Below are positions 59,720 to 64,000 of a stretch of 64,000 bases of DNA, piece after piece (positions within the stretch are counted from its first letter, which is position 1; each line of letters begins with the position of its first letter). The position numbers were made by a program, and so were the translations under genes. The DNA comes from Pararhodobacter zhoushanensis. Lineage in GTDB: Bacteria; Pseudomonadota; Alphaproteobacteria; Rhodobacterales; Rhodobacteraceae. The stretch is from positions 124,001-188,000 of the forward strand of contig NZ_REEZ01000007.1 of the NCBI RefSeq assembly GCF_003990445.1, written 5' to 3'. The notes below the pieces were generated by a model that made no database searches, was not told the DNA's origin, and worked only from the letters and a program-made list of their open reading frames with translations.

Positions 59720-61179
59720 ATGACACTGTACACCCGGATGCGCGCGGAATGAACCTCGCCCTTGGCGGTGGCGCTCGACGATGGGACGACGCACCTGACC
59801 TACCACGCGCTGGATGCGGCCACCGACCGGTTCGCGCGATGCCTGCTTGGCCGGGGCCTGCGTACCGGGGACCGGATCGGACTGGCCCTGCCCAAATCGA
59901 CCGGGCAGGTGGTGGCGCTTCTGGGCGCGTTGCGGGCCGGGATAGCGGTCGTGCCCCTCGATGCCGCCGCCGCTGTCCCCTATGTCACCGACGTCATCGC
60001 CCGTACCCGCCCTGCGTTGATCCTGGGCGATCATCCCGCGCGGCACGCCACACCGGCGGTGCCATGGCTGCCCGCGCTTGCCGATGACGCGCCAGAGTCA
60101 GGTCTGGCTGCGATGGGCGCGGACCAGCCCGTTCCAGCCTCGACCGAAGCCATCGTTCTGTTCACCTCGGGCAGCACCGGCAGGCCGAAGGCCGTCGCCC
60201 ATACCCACCGCACCGTCCTTGCCGGGGTGCAGGCCTTGCGTCAGGCCTGGGACATTACCGCGTCGGACCGTCTGCTGCACATTCTGCCGATGACCCACGC
60301 GCATGGCCTGATCATCGCGCTGATGCCGCTTCTGATGGCCGGTGCCCGTTTGGACCTGCGCCCGCGTTTCGATCCTGCCGATGTCGTCCGGCGTCTTCCC
60401 ATGGCGACCTGTTTCATGGGGGTGCCGTTTCATTACGCGCAGCTTCTGGACCATCCCGGTTTCAACGCCGGGGCCGCGACAGGCATCCGGTTGTTCACCT
60501 CGGGCTCTGCCCCGTTGCCCGACGACCTGCGCCGTAGCGTTGAAGCCCGCACGCACAAACCGTTGCTGGAACGCTACGGGATGACCGAAACGCTGATTAC
60601 CACGGCCAATACCCCTGATGCCTTTCGTCCGGGCTCGGTCGGCCGGGCGCTGCCCGGAGCGGATCTGCGGATCCGCGATCTCGAAACCGGAGAGCTGGTG
60701 GCCCCCGGCGGCGAGGGCGAAGTCGAGGTCCGGGGGGATTTCGTCTTTGAAGGCTATCAGGACGATCCGTCCGAGACCGCGCTTGCCTTCGGCCCCGACG
60801 GTTTTTCCGCACCGGCGATGTCGGGCAGCTTGACGCCGAGAGCTTCCTCACCCTGTCCGGGCGGAGCAAGGATGTCGTTATCTATGCCGGTCTCAAGATC
60901 CATCCCGCCGAGGTCGAGGCGGCGCTGCGTCAGGTGGAAGGCGTCGCCGATGCCTGCGCCTTTGGCATTCCCCATCCCCGCACCGGCATGAGCCTGCTTG
61001 CCGCCATCGTGCCCAAGCCGGCGGTCGCGCTGGATCCCGCGAAGGTGCGTCTGGCCCTTGTCGCGGCCCTTGCGCCAACGAAAATTCCCAAGCGCATTCA
61101 TCTGGTGGACGCGCTGCCGCGCAACGCCATGGGGAAGCTGCGCCGCGATGTGCTCTGCGCGCGATTCGCGGCAGACTGA
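59720..61179 (+). pseudogene. Malonyl-CoA synthetase (MatB)-like ligase, disrupted by a stop and a frameshift
   Basis: ATG 59720 begins MTLYTRMRAE, then TGA at 59750-59752 interrupts, and the same frame goes on with SPLAVALDDGTTHLTYHAL. Ligase motifs follow: VLFTSGSTGRPKAV, PMTHAHGLIIAL, CFMGVPFHYAQLL, RLFTSGSAPLPDD and LERYGMTET. At a T5 run (60802-60806) the frame shifts by one base. The rest (FRTGDVGQLDAESF, GRSKDVVIYAGLKIHPAEVE, LPRNAMGKLRRDVL) lies in another frame, ending at 61179. Restored length is about 486 residues, as in MatB. Both lesions suggest a pseudogene, though the T-run could be a sequencing error. Confidence 0.8.
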
Positions 61180-61186
61180 ACGCCGC

Positions 61187-61939
61187 TCAACCGGGATTGA
61201 CCGCGCACACCAGCAGATAGGCAGACAGGGATACTTCGATCTCGCGGCCATAGGCATGCATGGCGCTGCGGTGCATGACTCCGGCGAACGGCAGGATGGT
61301 ATCGGCCCTGATATCGCGGATCTCCACGGGCTCAAGCCCCGCCGCCTGCAACGAACGGGCATAGTCCGCGGGCGTTCTTTCGTCGTTGACCGACGGAATG
61401 AAGCTGGTGGGCCGGTCGGCAAGAACGTCGGTCAGGATCAGTCGCCCGCCCGGCACCAGCAGCCGGCGCGCCTCGGCGAAGAAGGCACTGCGCGGGCGGA
61501 AATGCATCGCGGCCTCGACGGCATGGATGCAATCGACGCTCTGATCGGGAAAGTCCAGCGCGGTCGCATCCATCTGGAGAAAGCGGATCCGCGCGCTGGC
61601 GTAGGTGTCGTTGGCATAGGCGATCTGGCGTGCGGAATAATTGATGCCGGTGATTGTGGCCTCGGGGTAGCCTGCCGCAAACAGCGCCGTGCAGGCCCCC
61701 AGCCCGCAGCCGACGTCCAGCACGGTGCGGGCCGTGTCACGTTGGGGATCGGTGTCGATATGCAGCGAAACAAGGCGAGTCGCCGCTTCCGGCAGGGTCT
61801 CGATCGGCTCACCGCTGGCGCTGCGCCAATAGCCGTAATTGTACAGATCGGTCGTGCCGAACAGGCGCCGAAACGCCGGGTGAAGGATTGCGAAATCGTA
61901 ATCGTCGGTGTGCAATCTCAGGCGGTCGTCGCCGGGCAT
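61187..61939 (-). CDS. SAM-dependent methyltransferase
   Basis: This is a 250-residue class I methyltransferase. LDVGCGLGACTALFAAGYPEATITGINYSARQI contains the SAM-binding glycine loop and acidic strand-2 motif. DATALDFPDQSVDCIHAVEAAMHFRPRSAFFAEARRLLVPGGRLILTDV follows the UbiE/COQ5 pattern. The upstream frame is longer, but ATG 61939 follows GGAAG and matches the domain start. It is convergent with the broken ligase (7 bp between stops), so it may belong to the same small pathway, acting on an acyl or polyketide product. The acceptor is unknown. Confidence 0.85.
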   Translation of the reverse strand: MPGDDRLRLHTDDYDFAILHPAFRRLFGTTDLYNYGYWRSASGEPIETLPEAATRLVSLHIDTDPQRDTARTVLDVGCGLGACTALFAAGYPEATITGINYSARQIAYANDTYASARIRFLQMDATALDFPDQSVDCIHAVEAAMHFRPRSAFFAEARRLLVPGGRLILTDVLADRPTSFIPSVNDERTPADYARSLQAAGLEPVEIRDIRADTILPFAGVMHRSAMHAYGREIEVSLSAYLLVCAVNPG

Positions 61940-62155
61940 GGGTCTTCCTTGGGCTGCAAGGAAAGAGGGTATGCGCAATCGCAAATTCGGTGCAATCCGA
62001 TTGTTGCGGGGCCGTGCAAACATTGCGGCCACCAAACGGGCAGCGTTCCGGCAGTACCGACGCGACCCCGCAGCGCGAACACCTTGTCGGGCACGCGGTA
62101 TGTCCTGCGACGGCTCCTGTGTAGGGGCGCGCTGGGTTCGGGATGTTGGGGATTG

Positions 62156-62231
62156 TGGTGCCGATGAAGGGACTCGAACCCCCGACCCACGCATTACGAA
62201 TGCGTTGCTCTACCAGCTGAGCTACATCGGC
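62156..62231 (-). tRNA. tRNA-Thr (anticodon CGT), CCA encoded
   Basis: On the minus strand the acceptor stem GCCGATG pairs with CATCGGC. The D-arm has AGCTCAGCTGGTAGAGC, the anticodon stem ACGCA/TGCGT encloses the loop TTCGTAA with CGT, and the T-arm is GGGGGTTCGAGTCCC. Discriminator A is followed by an encoded CCA. The set forms a complete cloverleaf of 76 nt. It separates the decayed polyketide-like cluster from the flavin monooxygenase genes. Confidence 0.95.
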
Positions 62232-62310
62232 CACGTCGCCCCCTTTACTGTTCACAGGCCTCTTGCGCAAGGCTGAAACTGGCAGGGGGCGTCGTCTTTT
62301 GTGGCGGGGC

Positions 62311-62493
62311 TTACCGTTGGTGCGCCGGGTCGGGCCGCGCCGCCGCTTCGATGATCGCGCGCGCTCGCTCGGGGTCGTTCAGCGCCTGCGCCAGGGCCAG
62401 CGCGGCCTTGGCCAGAAACAGGGGCGCGCGCTCGACACCGACCTGATCGAGCGTGGTGGCCAGCGTGTCAAAGACGTCTTCGATATCGGGCAT
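62311..62493 (-). CDS. DUF2783 small protein
   Basis: This is a 60-residue, mostly helical protein (PDIEDVFDTLATTLDQVG...LALAQALNDPERARAIIEAA). It matches DUF2783 as I recall it, a family of small proteins encoded next to MhpA-type flavin monooxygenases. It begins 1 bp after the monooxygenase stop on the same strand. The function is unknown. A partner or stability role is possible. Confidence 0.75.
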   Translation of the reverse strand: MPDIEDVFDTLATTLDQVGVERAPLFLAKAALALAQALNDPERARAIIEAAARPDPAHQR

Positions 62494-62494
62494 G

Positions 62495-64000
62495 TCAGGC
62501 GACCTTTGTGCTCAGGATGGTGGCGATTGCGGCCAGAACGGCCTGGGGCGTCGGCGCGCTCCACCGTGCGCCGATGTGCAGGTCGGGGCGGATCAGCAGG
62601 GCCGCGCCCTTTGCCGCGCCGAGCCGCTTTCCCGCCGCGCCGTCACAGGGCAGGGACAGCACCGTCAGATCGAGATGCGCGACCTCCAGCGCCGGGCCAA
62701 AGCACAGCAGGGTGAAGCCGGGGCCAAGGCATTCCGACAGGAACCCGTCCCCCTCGGCCGCATCCGGCAGCATCGCCCCCAGCGCAGCCGCTGGGCCAAA
62801 GCCGCCCGCACCCGCCACCACGGCAGGGCTGTCGGCGTAGGTGTAGGGCGTCATCTGGCGCGGGTTGGCCAGTTGCCCGGCCCAGTCCTGCGTCAGCGCC
62901 AGAGACAGCGCCGCGTCGCGCATCAGCCGCCAGCCCGCCGTCGGCGGCGTCATGAAGCGCGTCGATTTCTGCGCATTGGCGAAGACATCCAGCGTCGCCC
63001 CGCGCCGCTCAGGCGTGTAGCTGTCAAGCAGGCCCTCACCGGCCCGGCCCGTCACCACGCGGCCCAGCTTCCAGCCGATATTCTGCGCATCCGCCAGCCC
63101 GTTGTTCAGCCCGCGCACGCCAAAGATCGGCACGATATGCGCGCTGTCACCGATGAAGAACACCCGCCCGTCGCGGTACTCGTCCAGCGCCAGCGTGTTG
63201 GCGGAATAGACGCTCCACCACTCCAGCTCCCAGTCGCCGGTATGCCCGATCTCGGCCAGAACCGCGCTCACAGACGCCCGCACCACGTCCTCTCGGGTTG
63301 CCTCCTCGGCGCTCTCACCGTCACCCAGCTGATAGTCGATGCGCCAGATGTCCTGCGGCTGGCGGTGAATCAGCACGGTGCCACCGGGGCGGCAGCCCGG
63401 ATCGAACAGCGCGCGGCGGATGGTCGGATAGTCATGCGCCATCCGCACATCTGCGATCACATAGCGGCCCTCATAATTCTCACCCTTCAGCCGCAGCCCG
63501 CGCATCCCCCGGATGGCCGAGCGCGCCCCGTCCGCCGCCAGCAGCCACGGTGCCGACACCCGGTAGTCGCCGTGTGGATCGCTCAGGGTCACCGCCACGC
63601 CGCCGTCCTGATCCTCAACCGCCGTCACCCGCGTCTGCCAGCGCGTCTCGATCAACGGCTGGGCCGCGACGGCGTCCCACAGGAACGCCTCGATATACTG
63701 CTGTTGCAGGTTGTACATCGGGCGGAAGCGGTCATCCGACCCGTCGGGCATCTGGAACTCAAGGATCTGCTGACCCCGGTACAGCGTCCGCCCCATCGTC
63801 CAAGGCAGCCCCTCGCGCAGGAAGGGGGCGACGGCACCGATCCGCTCCAGAATGTGATAGCTCGACCGCGACACACAGATCGCCCGGCTGCCGTCGTTGA
63901 ACGTGCCCTTGGCCTCGACCAGCAGGCAGCGCACACCCTCGGCTGCCAGTGTCAGCGCGGCGGTCATGCCGACAGGGCCAGCGCCGACGATGATCACCGG
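62495..64000 (-). CDS. FAD-dependent aromatic monooxygenase, MhpA-like (N-terminus outside window)
   Basis: About 501 residues are visible and the frame runs off the right edge. The FAD dinucleotide-binding motif VIIVGAGPVGMTAAL begins at the edge, so only a short N-terminus is missing. The second FAD motif is VFFIGDSAHIVPIFGVRGLNNGLADAQNIGWKLG, and LLAADGARSAIRGMRGL is the DG region. A thioredoxin-like C-terminal domain follows. Class A flavoprotein hydroxylases with this layout hydroxylate phenols such as 3-(3-hydroxyphenyl)propionate or resorcinol. The exact substrate is unknown. Confidence 0.88.
   Translation of the reverse strand, partial: PVIIVGAGPVGMTAALTLAAEGVRCLLVEAKGTFNDGSRAICVSRSSYHILERIGAVAPFLREGLPWTMGRTLYRGQQILEFQMPDGSDDRFRPMYNLQQQYIEAFLWDAVAAQPLIETRWQTRVTAVEDQDGGVAVTLSDPHGDYRVSAPWLLAADGARSAIRGMRGLRLKGENYEGRYVIADVRMAHDYPTIRRALFDPGCRPGGTVLIHRQPQDIWRIDYQLGDGESAEEATREDVVRASVSAVLAEIGHTGDWELEWWSVYSANTLALDEYRDGRVFFIGDSAHIVPIFGVRGLNNGLADAQNIGWKLGRVVTGRAGEGLLDSYTPERRGATLDVFANAQKSTRFMTPPTAGWRLMRDAALSLALTQDWAGQLANPRQMTPYTYADSPAVVAGAGGFGPAAALGAMLPDAAEGDGFLSECLGPGFTLLCFGPALEVAHLDLTVLSLPCDGAAGKRLGAAKGAALLIRPDLHIGARWSAPTPQAVLAAIATILSTKVA

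Noticed and set aside
60795-60815. Programmed -1 frameshift in the MatB-like gene
   Set aside because: The T5 run does not give a classical X-XXY-YYZ slippery heptamer in the zero frame, no stem-loop or pseudoknot is evident, and an upstream in-frame TGA already blocks the gene. Mutation or sequencing error is simpler.
61908-62276. 122-codon plus-strand frame across the tRNA-Thr gene
   Set aside because: It reads through the antisense strand of a tRNA; no coding signal.

Overview
The window looks like the chromosome of an alphaproteobacterium of the Rhodobacteraceae (Roseobacter-type). DNA is uniformly GC-rich and genes are packed with ATGA/GTGA/TTGA overlaps. TRAP transporters are plentiful, the order pmbA - cysQ - waaA-like - lpxK is one I associate with that family, and short GGATATTT-type intergenic repeats are present. 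This taxonomic reading is an inference from gene content; no rRNA is present.

Layout. (1) 0-6 kb: a branched-chain-type ABC transporter operon (binding protein, LivG, LivF, LivH, LivM) ending in an alpha/beta hydrolase. (2) 6-9.8 kb: an ABC-F ATPase, a MarR regulator, and a fumarylpyruvate hydrolase / maleylpyruvate isomerase pair (gentisate lower pathway, without the dioxygenase). (3) 9.9-13 kb: a DctPQM TRAP transporter whose upstream region carries the same 10-bp-phased TGCA motif seen at the benzoate genes. (4) 13.1-16.2 kb: an SDR dehydrogenase, a MarR regulator and a feruloyl-CoA-synthase-like ligase. (5) 16.3-22.1 kb: housekeeping genes (PmbA, CysQ-like phosphatase, degenerate WaaA-like protein, LpxK, cobyric acid synthase). 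(6) 22.3-33.6 kb: an 11-kb benzoate supercluster, all on the minus strand. It holds benzoate-CoA ligase, an alpha/beta hydrolase, a DUF309 protein, boxC, boxB, a 51-residue Cys-rich protein, boxA, a thioesterase, boxR, a 3-hydroxyacyl-CoA-dehydrogenase-like protein that lacks its catalytic residues, and a hippurate-hydrolase-type amidohydrolase. (7) 33.8-36.9 kb: a KefG/KefB-like quinone reductase and K+/H+ antiporter pair divergent from the benzoate ligase, then a pyridoxamine-oxidase-family protein with its own box-like operator. (8) 36.9-43 kb: YihY, PdeM, an Lhr-type helicase, a zinc metallopeptidase and a PQQ-type sugar dehydrogenase. (9) 43.3-50.7 kb: a shikimate/quinate module (QuiC-type dehydroshikimate dehydratase fused to an HPPD-like half, TRAP DctMQP, a shikimate dehydrogenase) divergent from a TetR-alpha/beta-hydrolase fusion. 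(10) 50.7-57.5 kb: a TAXI-TRAP transporter, a LysR regulator, an acyl-CoA synthetase and an HCCA-isomerase/DsbA-family protein, with two matching LysR-type palindromes. (11) 57.9-62 kb: a decayed polyketide-like mini-cluster (ketosynthase without an acyltransferase domain, malonyl-CoA-synthetase-like pseudogene with a stop and a frameshift, methyltransferase) beside tRNA-Thr(CGT). (12) 62.3-64 kb: a DUF2783 protein and an MhpA-like flavin monooxygenase cut off by the window edge.

Working together. The window is an aromatic-acid catabolic region. Benzoate, and probably hippurate, would be taken up (perhaps by the TRAP system at 9.9 kb), activated to benzoyl-CoA, epoxidised by BoxAB and ring-opened by BoxC. 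BoxR and direct repeats of the type TGCA-N6-TGCA appear to tie five promoter regions together. The semialdehyde dehydrogenase BoxD is not in the window. Shikimate or dehydroshikimate would be funnelled to protocatechuate by the 43-49 kb module.

Most intriguing leads: the unannotated Cys-rich small protein translationally coupled to boxA, the 10-bp-phased TGCA operator regulon, the TetR-esterase fusion with an internal ribosome-binding site, the dehydrogenase-like pseudoenzyme coupled to boxR, and the AT-less ketosynthase next to a broken malonyl-CoA synthetase.
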